NCBI GenBank assembly: GCA_022510545.1
Contig: JAFLTG010000016.1
Coordinates: 1 to 44,017, forward strand
Source: Lachnospiraceae bacterium
Lineage (GTDB): Bacteria > Bacillota > Clostridia > Lachnospirales > Lachnospiraceae
Direction: 5' to 3'
Length of the DNA: 44,017 bases
Numbering within the stretch: the first letter of the stretch is position 1; every line of letters starts with the position of its first letter. The position numbers were made by a program, and so were the translations under genes. The notes beneath the pieces were generated by a model. That model was not told the origin of the DNA and searched no databases. It saw nothing but the letters and a program-made list of their open reading frames with translations. Positions 24,922 through 34,023 of the stretch are shown in pieces.

Positions 24922-26289
24922 TTAATATTTTCCAAAATCATCTCCAAGTGAAATCAACTGTTCGTTAGCACTGGAGATAATGTTTGATGTCATACTTGAC
25001 GAATACGAACCGCTTTTAAATGAAGATGCAGATTCTGAACCAAGATTATATGCAGAAAGCATCTCGCGCATTTTGGAAGCCTGACCTGAAAGTTCTTCAC
25101 TTGCTGCAGCACACTGCTCGCTTGTAGCAGAGTTAGTCTGAACTACCTGAGATACCTGTGTTATAGCCTGCTCAATCTGCGCTACTGCAGTTGCCTGATA
25201 ATTGGAGGATTCTGCAATACCGTTGATAATCTTCTCGCTATCCTGTACAACTCTGGCAATTTCTTCCATAGCCTTGGATGTATCATTGACAATTTTGGAA
25301 CCCAATCCTACTTTACTGATTGAATCTTCAATTAAGTCAGCTGTCTCAGCAGATGCAGCAGCACTCTTTGCCGCAAGGCTTCTTACTTCTTCTGCCACAA
25401 CCGCAAAACCTTTTCCTGCCTCTCCTGCTCTTGCAGCCTCAACAGCCGCATTCAAAGCCAGGATATTGGTCTGGAAAGCTATATCGTCAATTGTCTTTAT
25501 AATCTTGGAAATATTTTCAGAGGACTTATTGATATCCTGCATAGCAGACATTGTATCCTGCATCTGCCTGTTTCCTCTTTTAACCTCATCAATTGCCTTG
25601 GAAACCAGAGAAGCTGCTTCATTGGCCTGCTCGGCATTCTGCTTTGTCTTATCTGCAATCTCATCAATAGATGCGGTAACCTCTTGAATCGCACTTGCCT
25701 GCTGCGTTGAACCCTGTGCCAGAGACTGGCTTGCGCTTGCCACCTGAGATGCACTGAGGGTAACCTGGGCACATGACTCGCTGATGTTGGTAAGTGTTCG
25801 CAGGTTATCGGAAACCAGCTGTTTCAGGGAATTACCCAGAATATCATCACTGGAACTTGGTTTAACTTTGATGGTGAAATCACCCTGAGCCAATTCTTCT
25901 GCAACACCTGCCTGATATTTGATATTGTCGATTACTTTTTGATATTCATCTACCAATTCCCCAAACTCATCATTATTATATTTAACCATATGGATGTCAT
26001 TTACACGTCCTAAAGCGATTTCCTTTGCCACATCGCCCATTTGCTTGATAGATCTTTCAATTGTTTTAATTAAAGCAAAAGCAACTACCAATGCAATAAC
26101 TATTGATACTATCGTGATTCCATATGTTACAAAAACGGAAATTTCAGAAACTGTTGCCAGTCTTTCAGGATCTGTAATATTAGCCGTATATTCTGTGAAC
26201 ATATTGTTGACTATCATGTTTACCAATATCAGAACAACCGGAACCGCAAATCCAAGTATTAATTTTGTTTTTATCTTCAGGTTTTTCAT
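24922..26289 (-). CDS. Methyl-accepting chemotaxis protein with minimal external region
   Basis: The 455 residues have two membrane helices (about 9-28 and 52-74) with only about 23 residues between them, too few for a Cache or four-helix sensor domain. A HAMP region follows (about 75-125), then a second HAMP-like stretch around [16 protein letters not shown]. The signalling hairpin tip is intact: [20 protein letters not shown] and [13 protein letters not shown], where CheA and CheW dock. The last 40 residues are Ser-rich and lack a clear CheR-tethering pentapeptide. It lies between cheW and the HPt gene. The signal may be sensed in the membrane or cytoplasm. Confidence 0.93.
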   Translation of the reverse strand: MKNLKIKTKLILGFAVPVVLILVNMIVNNMFTEYTANITDPERLATVSEISVFVTYGITIVSIVIALVVAFALIKTIERSIKQMGDVAKEIALGRVNDIHMVKYNNDEFGELVDEYQKVIDNIKYQAGVAEELAQGDFTIKVKPSSSDDILGNSLKQLVSDNLRTLTNISESCAQVTLSASQVASASQSLAQGSTQQASAIQEVTASIDEIADKTKQNAEQANEAASLVSKAIDEVKRGNRQMQDTMSAMQDINKSSENISKIIKTIDDIAFQTNILALNAAVEAARAGEAGKGFAVVAEEVRSLAAKSAAASAETADLIEDSISKVGLGSKIVNDTSKAMEEIARVVQDSEKIINGIAESSNYQATAVAQIEQAITQVSQVVQTNSATSEQCAAASEELSGQASKMREMLSAYNLGSESASSFKSGSYSSSMTSNIISSANEQLISLGDDFGKY

Positions 26290-26319
26290 CTTTCACACAC
26301 CTCTCCTAATTTATAAAAT

Positions 26320-26856
26320 TTACTCTTCATTATTCATTTCATTTGCCTGTTCCACAACCGACAAATCATCATCATTCAATAACTTATCCGGATCAAGAAG
26401 CAATTTAACGGTATCCCCAACTTTACCTATACCGTATACATATTTATTATGCCCTGACTTATCCGAACGTCCTATAGTAGGAGGCGGTAATATGTTCTCA
26501 TCCTTAATTTCAACCACCTCTGCAATTTTTTCCACGATCAGTCCTACCATCATAGACTTTATATTAATAACAATAATACAGGTCCTGTCATTATACTCAA
26601 AGGGTTCCTGTTTGAACCGCAGTCTGACATCAACAACCGGAATGACCTTACCTCTCAGGTTTATAAGACCCTTGATATAATCCTCGGTTTCGGGTATTGC
26701 AGTAATTGCCTGCAGCTGGATAATCTCATTTACATACTGGATTTCCAATCCGAAATACTCGTTACCGGATTTGAAGGTCATATATTTGCCCTTTTGTGCA
26801 TCATGCTCATTGACAGCGGCATTGTCTTCCTCAACCTGCTTCTTCATTTCTTCCAT
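26320..26856 (-). CDS. cheW: Chemotaxis adaptor CheW
   Basis: CheW bridges receptors and CheA. The 178 residues have a charged 25-residue head, then a CheW domain: KYMTFKSGNEYFGLEIQYVNEI, TAIPETEDYIKGLINLRGKVIPVVDVR and TCIIVINIKSMMVGLIVEKI. A 25-residue acidic C-terminal tail follows (DDDLSVVEQANEMNNEE). AAAGGA lies 11 bases before ATG. It lies 52 bp after cheA and 30 bp before the receptor gene. Confidence 0.95.
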   Translation of the reverse strand: MEEMKKQVEEDNAAVNEHDAQKGKYMTFKSGNEYFGLEIQYVNEIIQLQAITAIPETEDYIKGLINLRGKVIPVVDVRLRFKQEPFEYNDRTCIIVINIKSMMVGLIVEKIAEVVEIKDENILPPPTIGRSDKSGHNKYVYGIGKVGDTVKLLLDPDKLLNDDDLSVVEQANEMNNEE

Positions 26857-26908
26857 ACGATTACCGTTCCTTTCTATATATTTACATCTTAATCTTGCGA
26901 CGTTCGAC

Positions 26909-29086
26909 CTACTCTATTAATCCGGCAGCATCCAGTATAAGCGCTATGCTTCCGTCCCCAAGCTGTGTACAGCCGGACAGTCCCTTAACTTTCTTAATAT
27001 AAGAAGGTATAGGTTTGACAACTATCTCCTGTTCGCCTACCAGTTTGTCTACAAAAAGACATACTTTTTTACTTTCAACTTCCAGAATCAACATAACTCC
27101 GTCTTCAACGGCTTCCTTGTATTCGGTCAGACCGTACCATTTACCAAGACGCAGAACAGGGAAACATTCTCCCCTTATCATAATATATTCCTCGCCGTTT
27201 GGTTCATGAATCATCATATCTTCCGTCACACGAACAAACTCATTAATTGCGCCGGTCTCCATAACAAAAGATGATTGACCCACCTCCATTACAATGCCAT
27301 CGATGATTGCAAGTGTAAGAGGAATCTTCAGACTCATAGTACTTCCAACGCCCTTTTGGCTTTCGATTTCCAGTGAACCGCCTATTGCCTGAATGTTCTG
27401 GACTACCACGTCCATTCCCACTCCACGTCCCGAATATTCGGTAACCACCTCATTGGTAGAAAATCCGGGAAGAGTTATGAACTGGAATACTTCTTTATCT
27501 GAATAAGCGCTATCCGGCTTATTGTCATCCAAAAGCCCCTGACGTCTTGCCTTGGCCACTATCTTATCCCTGTCAAGCCCTCCGCCGTCGTCCTCTACGC
27601 TTATCCACACCTTGCCGGCCTCAGTCTTGGCAGAAAGAGTAACCTTGCCTCTTTCCGATTTACCGCTGGCACGACGTTCTTCTTTACTCTCAATTCCATG
27701 GTCCACGGAATTTCGTACAATATGCATCAATGGATCGGATATATGTTCAATGATGTTCTTATCCACTTCCGTCTGTTCTCCGACCATGACAAAATCTATG
27801 TCTTTACCAAGTTTTCTGGAAACATCAAAGACTATACGATTCATCTTCTGGAATGTATTTGCAAGCGGAACCATTCGCATTGACATAATTACATTCTGTA
27901 AATCGGTAGAAATCTTGGCAAGCTGAGCCGCTGCCTTATTAAAGTTATCAAGGTTAAGCCCCGGAACTTTAAGATCCGGATTCTGCAATACTACCGATTC
28001 TGAGATGACCAGCTCTCCGATAAGTTCCATCAACTGGTCCATCTTGCTTAAGTTAACGCTGATAAAAGTAGCCTTTTCCGCCTTGGGTTTATCCTTTGCC
28101 AGCTTCTTCTGTTTACCGGGCTCCTTGGACTCAATAACGAAGTCACCGGGTGCGAGTGCCGGTTTGGCAGGCTTCTTTTCTTCTGCAGCTTCTGTTTTTG
28201 CACCTTCCTGTACGCGTGCTTCAATTTCCTCAACGCTGGATTCAAGATCGATCTGAGAAGCCGGTGCTACATATTCCATATCAAAGCCTTGCAAAAATTC
28301 ATTTGCAGTGCATTCTACTAAATCGACTTTTTCAATATCGTAACCTACACCTATAATCTCACGTAACTGTGCTTCGTCCGCCTGAGACTGCAGCAGTATC
28401 TTGAAGCCCTCCTTCAGGATTACCTCTCCGCTCTCAGGATTGGAAAGAATGTCCTCCGGAGAATACAACAAATCCTCCGCGACCTCCTTTAAGGCATATA
28501 CAGCCTTATAGGCATGGATATTGGACATTTCCGTCTCCGGGAAAAAGTATATGTAAATCCTGTAAAAATGACTGGCACTTGTTGCCATTGGTGCTATATA
28601 AAATTGTTTGGGTTCCTCATGTACATTCTCAGGTGGTTCTTTTGCTGCTTTTTTACCACCCTTGGAATCACTGTTGCCGCCCTTAATCTCATTCAGGAAT
28701 TTATCCAGAGTCGCTATGATCTGACTGGCGTCACCATCTGCTGGATCTCCATTACGAATTTTATCCATCTCGTTTGATATGAAATCCGCTACCTCCAATA
28801 CGTGATCCACCAACTCCAGATGCGGTACATTATCCGGATGGGATTCTCTCAGATAGTAAAAGACATCTTCCAGCTTGTGAGCTATAGCCGTGATCTCATC
28901 AAACATCATGATACCTGAAGAACCTTTAATGGTATGCATGGTCCTGAATATTTCATTTATACTGTCTTCATCAAAACAGTCTGCATCTTTCTGCTCAAGA
29001 ACCATATCCTGCAATTGTTCAAGCAGCTGCCCATTCTCGAACAGATACATATCCAGCATGCCGTCTGTGCTAAATTCTTCCGCCAT
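26909..29086 (-). CDS. cheA: Chemotaxis histidine kinase CheA
   Basis: CheA phosphorylates itself in receptor arrays and passes phosphate to receivers. The 725 residues give the five classical parts: P1 HPt with His51 (RTMHTIKGSSG), a P2-like domain (about 165-265), P3 dimer helices, P4 ATPase with the N box HIVRNSVDHGIE, G1 DDGGGLD and G2 GRGVGMDVV, and a P5 CheW-like end (about 585-725). A GTG 18 bases upstream keeps the frame open, but GGAG seven bases before the ATG at 29086 decides. It lies 40 bp after the CheY-like gene. Confidence 0.95.
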   Translation of the reverse strand: MAEEFSTDGMLDMYLFENGQLLEQLQDMVLEQKDADCFDEDSINEIFRTMHTIKGSSGIMMFDEITAIAHKLEDVFYYLRESHPDNVPHLELVDHVLEVADFISNEMDKIRNGDPADGDASQIIATLDKFLNEIKGGNSDSKGGKKAAKEPPENVHEEPKQFYIAPMATSASHFYRIYIYFFPETEMSNIHAYKAVYALKEVAEDLLYSPEDILSNPESGEVILKEGFKILLQSQADEAQLREIIGVGYDIEKVDLVECTANEFLQGFDMEYVAPASQIDLESSVEEIEARVQEGAKTEAAEEKKPAKPALAPGDFVIESKEPGKQKKLAKDKPKAEKATFISVNLSKMDQLMELIGELVISESVVLQNPDLKVPGLNLDNFNKAAAQLAKISTDLQNVIMSMRMVPLANTFQKMNRIVFDVSRKLGKDIDFVMVGEQTEVDKNIIEHISDPLMHIVRNSVDHGIESKEERRASGKSERGKVTLSAKTEAGKVWISVEDDGGGLDRDKIVAKARRQGLLDDNKPDSAYSDKEVFQFITLPGFSTNEVVTEYSGRGVGMDVVVQNIQAIGGSLEIESQKGVGSTMSLKIPLTLAIIDGIVMEVGQSSFVMETGAINEFVRVTEDMMIHEPNGEEYIMIRGECFPVLRLGKWYGLTEYKEAVEDGVMLILEVESKKVCLFVDKLVGEQEIVVKPIPSYIKKVKGLSGCTQLGDGSIALILDAAGLIE

Positions 29087-29126
29087 ATCCTTCTCCTTTC
29101 CCACATAGTCTATTATAATTCCTTAA

Positions 29127-29519
29127 TCAGATTAAGTCCAGTTTTTTAAGAGCCTGCTCAAATCTGTCCTGATCGATAGGCTTACCGGAATAGATAGTAC
29201 AGCCTAACTCAAAGGCCATTTTTACGTTAGCCTCATCATTAAGGGCCGTGGTCATAATAACCTTAACTGCCTTATCTTCCGGAATATTCCTTTCTTTTTC
29301 CAGATTACGAATACCTACAAGTGACTGATATCCGTCCATAACCGGCATCATAACATCCAGACACACCAGATCATACGGCTCTCCGTCTTCCAAAGCCATC
29401 ATAAATGCATCTACTGCTTCCATACCGTCAACGGTAACATCACATTCACCGTACTTTGAAAGAAAATTCACCATAAACTTTCTTGTCACAAAATCATCTT
29501 CTGCTAATAAAATCTTCAT
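29127..29519 (-). CDS. CheY-like single-domain response regulator
   Basis: The 130 residues are one receiver domain: acidic pocket EDD at 7-9, phospho-acceptor Asp55 (VCLDVMMP), Thr91 in MTTA and Lys113 in SGKPID. There is no output domain. It sits between cheB and cheA, so it is the likely direct target of CheA. A switch-binding CheY and a phosphate shuttle or sink for the HPt protein are both possible. The absence of flagellar genes nearby leaves its target open. Confidence 0.93.
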   Translation of the reverse strand: MKILLAEDDFVTRKFMVNFLSKYGECDVTVDGMEAVDAFMMALEDGEPYDLVCLDVMMPVMDGYQSLVGIRNLEKERNIPEDKAVKVIMTTALNDEANVKMAFELGCTIYSGKPIDQDRFEQALKKLDLI

Positions 29520-29569
29520 AATGTATCTCCTTTACATTTTTTGATTTTTTAATATATTAATTAATTTAT

Positions 29570-30601
29570 TTACATACTGTGAAGCAAAGAATATGCCCTC
29601 TTAGGAATATCAACTAACTTTTCCTGATATTCTACCGCACCCAGTTCATATGCGACCTTTGGCATTCCATAAACTACACAGGAGGATTCATCCTGACCTA
29701 TGGTCCTTGCCCCTGCTTTTCTCATAGAAAGCAGTCCTTTGGCTCCATCACCACCCATACCTGTAAGGATGATTCCCAGTGCATGGGGTCCGGCTGCTTT
29801 AGCCACTGATTCAAACAATACCTCTACGGAGGGACAGTGACCGTTCACTTTGGGTCCGGCTTTGACTTCCACCTGATAAGAATCGTTCATCTTAACAAGG
29901 TGCATATGTTTGTCACCTCCCGGTGCAATCAACATATGTCCCGGGAGAACACGGTCTCCCGTCTGTGCTTCCTTAACCTGTATATGGCATTGATCGTTAA
30001 GTCTCTTGGCATACATCTCGGTAAAATGTGGCGGCATATGCTGCACGCATACAATACCCGGAATATCGGTTCCAAACTCCTTCACAACCGAAAAAATCGC
30101 CTCCGTACCGCCGGTGGATGCCCCGATTGCCACAACCAGATTGCTTTTGGATACCGCCGGCAGATCCTGCTCACGTTGATTCATCACTGTCTTTTTTATA
30201 TTGCTGATCTTGACTGTCGATGCAATCTTAACCTTGACCAGCAGTTCATTCTTTATAAAATCCTCAAGCTGTGCCCTGTTAGAAACCGCCGGTTTGGCAA
30301 CAAAGTCCACGGCTCCTGCATTCAATGCATCAAATACCTTATCACTTAATGAGCTTATCACAATTACCGGAAGAGGATATTGCGGTATTAACTTTCGCAG
30401 GAATTCTATACCGTTCATTCTTGGAAGTTCCACATCCAGAGTCATTACATCCGGTTTGTGCTCCAGAATCATATCTCTTGCCTCAAACGGGTCTCTTGCT
30501 GCAGCTACTACCTTTATTGCCGGATCTTTGCTCAGATTCTGAATCAGCAATTCTCTAAATACTATTGAATCTTCTACTACTAATACCTTGATTGGCTGCA
30601 T
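29570..30601 (-). CDS. cheB: Chemoreceptor glutamate methylesterase CheB
   Basis: CheB removes methyl groups from receptors to reset sensitivity. The 343 residues have a receiver with Asp56 (TLDVELPRMNG) and a methylesterase domain with the full triad: Ser162 (GASTGGTEA), His188 (CVQHMPPHFT) and Asp285 (GMGGDGAKG). The start lies two bases after the cheR stop codon, so the writer and eraser of receptor methylation are coupled. Confidence 0.96.
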   Translation of the reverse strand: MQPIKVLVVEDSIVFRELLIQNLSKDPAIKVVAAARDPFEARDMILEHKPDVMTLDVELPRMNGIEFLRKLIPQYPLPVIVISSLSDKVFDALNAGAVDFVAKPAVSNRAQLEDFIKNELLVKVKIASTVKISNIKKTVMNQREQDLPAVSKSNLVVAIGASTGGTEAIFSVVKEFGTDIPGIVCVQHMPPHFTEMYAKRLNDQCHIQVKEAQTGDRVLPGHMLIAPGGDKHMHLVKMNDSYQVEVKAGPKVNGHCPSVEVLFESVAKAAGPHALGIILTGMGGDGAKGLLSMRKAGARTIGQDESSCVVYGMPKVAYELGAVEYQEKLVDIPKRAYSLLHSM

Positions 30602-30603
30602 TA

Positions 30604-31425
30604 CTAATTTCTCTCCCTCTTTCTGAATATCGATGGCCGTACAAGCTGAAATGGTGTGCTGCTTCTGTCTATGGTCTCTGTGGTTCCTATAAAAAGGTAA
30701 CCTCCCGGCACTAATGCATCATATATTTTCTGAACCAGCTTACGCTTCGTCTCATCACTGAAATATATCATAACATTGCGTAAAAATATAACGTGCATCT
30801 TCTTTTTAAAGGGAAATGGGTCCATCAGATTGAACTTCCTGAAAATAACCTCATTCTTCAGTTCATCAGTCACCTGATACTGGGTTCCGTCTGCTATTGC
30901 CTTAAAAAAATGTCTCTTCCATTGTTCCGGCAGCTTATCCAGCTGCTCATCACTGTAAATACCGAGCATAGCCTGTTGTAACACATTGGTGGAAATATCT
31001 GTTGCAAGCACCTTGGTATCCCACTGTCCCCTCTCCAGTCCGAAGAAATCCATTAACAACATTGCAATCATATAAGGTTCTTCTCCAGTGGAGGCAGCTC
31101 CGCACCATATACGAAGATCCCTGGATTCCTGCTCTATTTTCCTAAGCCACGGCAGTACCGTAGCCTTCATAAAATCAAAATGCTCAAATTCACGCATAAA
31201 ATATGTATGATTTGTCGTTAAAAAGTTAACAAGGATTTTCTCCTGGGTTCCGGTTATATCGCTTTCCACCACATCCATAAATTCATGATAGGTTTTCCAC
31301 CCATTCTTTATTACATAATTCTGCAGTCTGCCGTTTACTATGACTTTCTTAGAACCCAGTTCAATACCATAGCGCTGCTTCATAAAAACCGAGATTCTTT
31401 GTAACTCGTCATCTGTCATTTCCAA
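30604..31425 (-). CDS. cheR: Chemoreceptor methyltransferase CheR
   Basis: CheR methylates receptor glutamates with S-adenosylmethionine. The protein has an N-terminal helical CheR_N part and a methyltransferase core with WCGAASTGEEPYMIAMLL and VIFLRNVMIYFS. The frame is open further upstream with no ribosome site. GGGGGAG lies seven bases before TTG at 31425 and 13 bases before ATG at 31419, so I choose the TTG start (273 aa) with the ATG as close alternative. It lies 38 bp after the degenerate HD-GYP gene. Confidence 0.94.
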   Translation of the reverse strand: MEMTDDELQRISVFMKQRYGIELGSKKVIVNGRLQNYVIKNGWKTYHEFMDVVESDITGTQEKILVNFLTTNHTYFMREFEHFDFMKATVLPWLRKIEQESRDLRIWCGAASTGEEPYMIAMLLMDFFGLERGQWDTKVLATDISTNVLQQAMLGIYSDEQLDKLPEQWKRHFFKAIADGTQYQVTDELKNEVIFRKFNLMDPFPFKKKMHVIFLRNVMIYFSDETKRKLVQKIYDALVPGGYLFIGTTETIDRSSTPFQLVRPSIFRKRERN

Positions 31426-31463
31426 CTTCTTACTCCCCCTGTCACCACATAATATACACAAAT

Positions 31464-32504
31464 TCAGCAGAACTGTCTTGAAATCTTATCACATATAACA
31501 TAAATATCTTTTCCAAACTTCTTACCGGCTTCTTCCCGCATTATTTCAAGCGCTTCTTCCCTAGTATTCAAGTCTTTCTCCGTAAGGGAAGTATATCTTT
31601 CCATCACGGATACGATCTGTGCCGCAAGCGGTATCTTATCAGCCTTAAGCCCCTCCGGATATCCGCCTCCATCCCATCTTTCATGGTGATAATGCGCAAT
31701 TTCAATAGCCGTGCTTATAAATTCATTATAATCACTGTTGACATAAAGGTCGCTTATCAGCCTTGCGCCAATATTGGTATGATTCCGGAGTATAAGCGCT
31801 TCCTCATCGGTAAGCAGCTTTTTCTTAAGTATATCTGTAGGAATACCTATATAACCGATATCGCACAATGGCGCTGCAAGCTCTATCGTATCAATATATG
31901 TATCGGAAATTTTATCATCATATAATGGTGAAAGCTGCATACCCTGCGCAAGTATTCTACAGTTCTTTCTGAGGCGCTCCATATACCCCGCCTCGTAATT
32001 GGCATTTTGTACACTTATATTCGTTAAAGCGTATAGAATATTTCTTTTTTCAAGCTCCATCTGTTTCAGTTGTTCTTCCACAGATGTCTGAAGAAGCCTG
32101 TTTGTTTCCATAAGTTCTTTCCTGGCTTCATACAGGCTCAAACGGATTCCTACGCGCGCCTTTACCACTTCCGGAATAAAGGGCTTGATTATATAGTCCT
32201 CCCCACCGCTTTTAAACCCTTCAACAATATCATTCTTATTATCAAATGCCGATATGAATATAACCGGTATAGCGTTTAGTTCATTATCCTTTTTGAGTTC
32301 CCTGCAAAGCTCATATCCGTTCATACCCGGCATTGAAATATCGGTAAGGATAAGCTGAGGCATATGCTCCTTAGCCAATGCCAATGCCTCCTGCCCGTTT
32401 TCTGCAAGAAGAGGCAGACAGCCCATACCTTTTATTATCTCTTCCAGAACCAGCCTGTTTGCTTCAACATCATCTACAATAAGAATTTTCTCGTTATGCA
32501 ACAT
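31464..32504 (-). CDS. Receiver domain fused to a catalytically degenerate HD-GYP domain
   Basis: Residues 1-120 are a normal receiver (DD at 11-12, Asp55, Lys107). After a coiled coil (about 125-155) comes an HD-GYP domain that keeps the fold markers NHTNIG, HYHHERWDGGGYP and IP. It has lost the metal and catalytic residues: the HD pair is Cys214-Asp215 (LCDIGY), the following Lys is Tyr218, the earlier His of the HTRR motif is Met (GYMERLR), and the late D-x-x-D-A-L motif is ERYTSL at about 302-307. It should not hydrolyse cyclic di-GMP. A binding or regulatory role is inferred. GAGGGG precedes ATG at 32504; the kinase gene ends 10 bp upstream. Confidence 0.88.
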   Translation of the reverse strand: MLHNEKILIVDDVEANRLVLEEIIKGMGCLPLLAENGQEALALAKEHMPQLILTDISMPGMNGYELCRELKKDNELNAIPVIFISAFDNKNDIVEGFKSGGEDYIIKPFIPEVVKARVGIRLSLYEARKELMETNRLLQTSVEEQLKQMELEKRNILYALTNISVQNANYEAGYMERLRKNCRILAQGMQLSPLYDDKISDTYIDTIELAAPLCDIGYIGIPTDILKKKLLTDEEALILRNHTNIGARLISDLYVNSDYNEFISTAIEIAHYHHERWDGGGYPEGLKADKIPLAAQIVSVMERYTSLTEKDLNTREEALEIMREEAGKKFGKDIYVICDKISRQFC

Positions 32505-32514
32505 ATTACCCCTC

Positions 32515-33948
32515 TCAACTTAGAACGGTATTCAATTCCTCATACTCGGCATTTACTTTCTCATAATTCTCTTTCTGTACTGCCATTTTTAACCTGAGGA
32601 TAATACGGGAAACCTCTCGCGGCGCTCCATTCGAAAGCTGCCTTATTGTATCCATAAACATCTCGGCTTTTTCCCAATTTTCCATTTCCACACAAAGAAT
32701 CAGTTTGGAGAGGTTCTTCTTAAGCGCCTCTATATTCTCCGGTGTACCATATTCTATTGCGTTTCCGGTATCATCTGCTTCTTCCTCCGCAAAAGATGAC
32801 CTAAACATTGCGGGACGTACCGAGGCAGCATCATCCTGTGGCAGTGCCGCATTCTCTTCTTCATTTATTCCTACCCAGATAGAGAACGAAAATGTTGTTC
32901 CTTTGTTTTTCTCTCCCTCTGCCTCGATTTTACCACCCATAAGCTCTACAAGCTGCTTACAGATATTAAGTCCGAGTCCCGTGCCTCCGAACTTCCTCGA
33001 AATCGATGCATCCACCTGTGAAAAGCTCTGGAACAATTTATCTTTATCGGCCTTATCAATTCCGATTCCGGTATCTTTTACAATAAAGAATAATTCTATT
33101 TTATCCTTTACCCTTGCTGTTCTGACAACTTCCAGAGTAATCTTACCCACATTGGTAAATTTCAGCGCATTGGACAAAAGATTATTAAGTATCTGAACTA
33201 TACGCAGTTCATCCCCTATTATATTCTCGGGTATCTGCGGTGATACAGTCATAAAAAATCTGAGACCTTTTTCGGTTATCTTATTAATATGCTGGGCTTT
33301 CACATAATCCAGCATATTCCGGAAATTGAACTGGCGTGGCTCCAACTGAAATTTTCCTGCTTCCAGCTTGGAAAAATCCAATATATTATTTATGATCTTG
33401 TTCATATCGCCACAGCAACGCTCAATAAGTTTAAGCGGTTTAAGCGTCTGTTCGTCCGTAACGAACTCAAGGAGCTCTTTCACATTACCAAGCACTCCGT
33501 TTACCGGTGTTCTAAGCTCATGAGTTACATTAGCGACAAACTCGGACTTTACCTTCATTGCCTCCTGTGCTTCCTGCTTAACATGTTCAATTTCCCTGCT
33601 TAAATATTCTTTTTCCAGAGTATCGTTTGCCATGCATATATATGAACCCACGGCTCCTTCATTAAATATAATCTTAGTTTCAACAGGGAAGCAGGTCAGG
33701 TTCTTACGATAGGCAACCAGATTCTGTAGTTCATGCCCGAAGGGATAGTCTGTCTCAAAACCAATCTCCGCAGACTTAAAAGTATTGGGAAAAATATCAC
33801 TGACATTACGACCGCACAGTTCATCTCCATATTCAAGTTTCTTCTTTGCTGCATCATTTGCATAGCTGATAGTACCTATACGGTCAAATATAAAGATTAT
33901 TTCCAGCGCATCCTCTATTGGAAATGCGCCTATCTCGCTCCACTCCAT
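32515..33948 (-). CDS. PAS-domain sensor histidine kinase with an HPt-like C-terminal tail
   Basis: The 477 residues are soluble: a PAS domain (about 8-115), a short coiled coil, HisKA with His143 (NVTHELRTPVNG), and an ATPase with NNLLSNALKF, KDTGIGID and FGGTGLGLNIC. After the kinase (about 360) an acidic linker leads to a helical domain (405-477) that looks like the later helices of an HPt but has no phospho-acceptor His motif. The likely targets are the two receiver-HD-GYP neighbours. The frame is open 15 codons upstream, but GGGGGAG seven bases before the ATG at 33948 sets the start. A terminator lies just upstream of the ribosome site. Confidence 0.9.
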   Translation of the reverse strand: MEWSEIGAFPIEDALEIIFIFDRIGTISYANDAAKKKLEYGDELCGRNVSDIFPNTFKSAEIGFETDYPFGHELQNLVAYRKNLTCFPVETKIIFNEGAVGSYICMANDTLEKEYLSREIEHVKQEAQEAMKVKSEFVANVTHELRTPVNGVLGNVKELLEFVTDEQTLKPLKLIERCCGDMNKIINNILDFSKLEAGKFQLEPRQFNFRNMLDYVKAQHINKITEKGLRFFMTVSPQIPENIIGDELRIVQILNNLLSNALKFTNVGKITLEVVRTARVKDKIELFFIVKDTGIGIDKADKDKLFQSFSQVDASISRKFGGTGLGLNICKQLVELMGGKIEAEGEKNKGTTFSFSIWVGINEEENAALPQDDAASVRPAMFRSSFAEEEADDTGNAIEYGTPENIEALKKNLSKLILCVEMENWEKAEMFMDTIRQLSNGAPREVSRIILRLKMAVQKENYEKVNAEYEELNTVLS

Positions 33949-33971
33949 TATATGTCTCCCCCTGATAATAC

Positions 33972-34011
33972 TAAAAAAGGCAGCAAAAAACATTACGTTC
34001 CTTTGCTGCCT
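33972..34011 (-). terminator. Terminator between the HD-GYP regulator and the kinase gene
   Basis: AGGCAGCAAA (34002-34011 on the minus strand) and TTTGCTGCCT (33978-33987) form a perfect 10-bp stem followed by TTTTTTAG. The T-run ends only 24 bases before the kinase ATG and 11 before its ribosome site. No room for a separate promoter is left, so the operon downstream probably depends on read-through. Confidence 0.85.
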
Positions 34012-34023
34012 GTATTCAATCTA

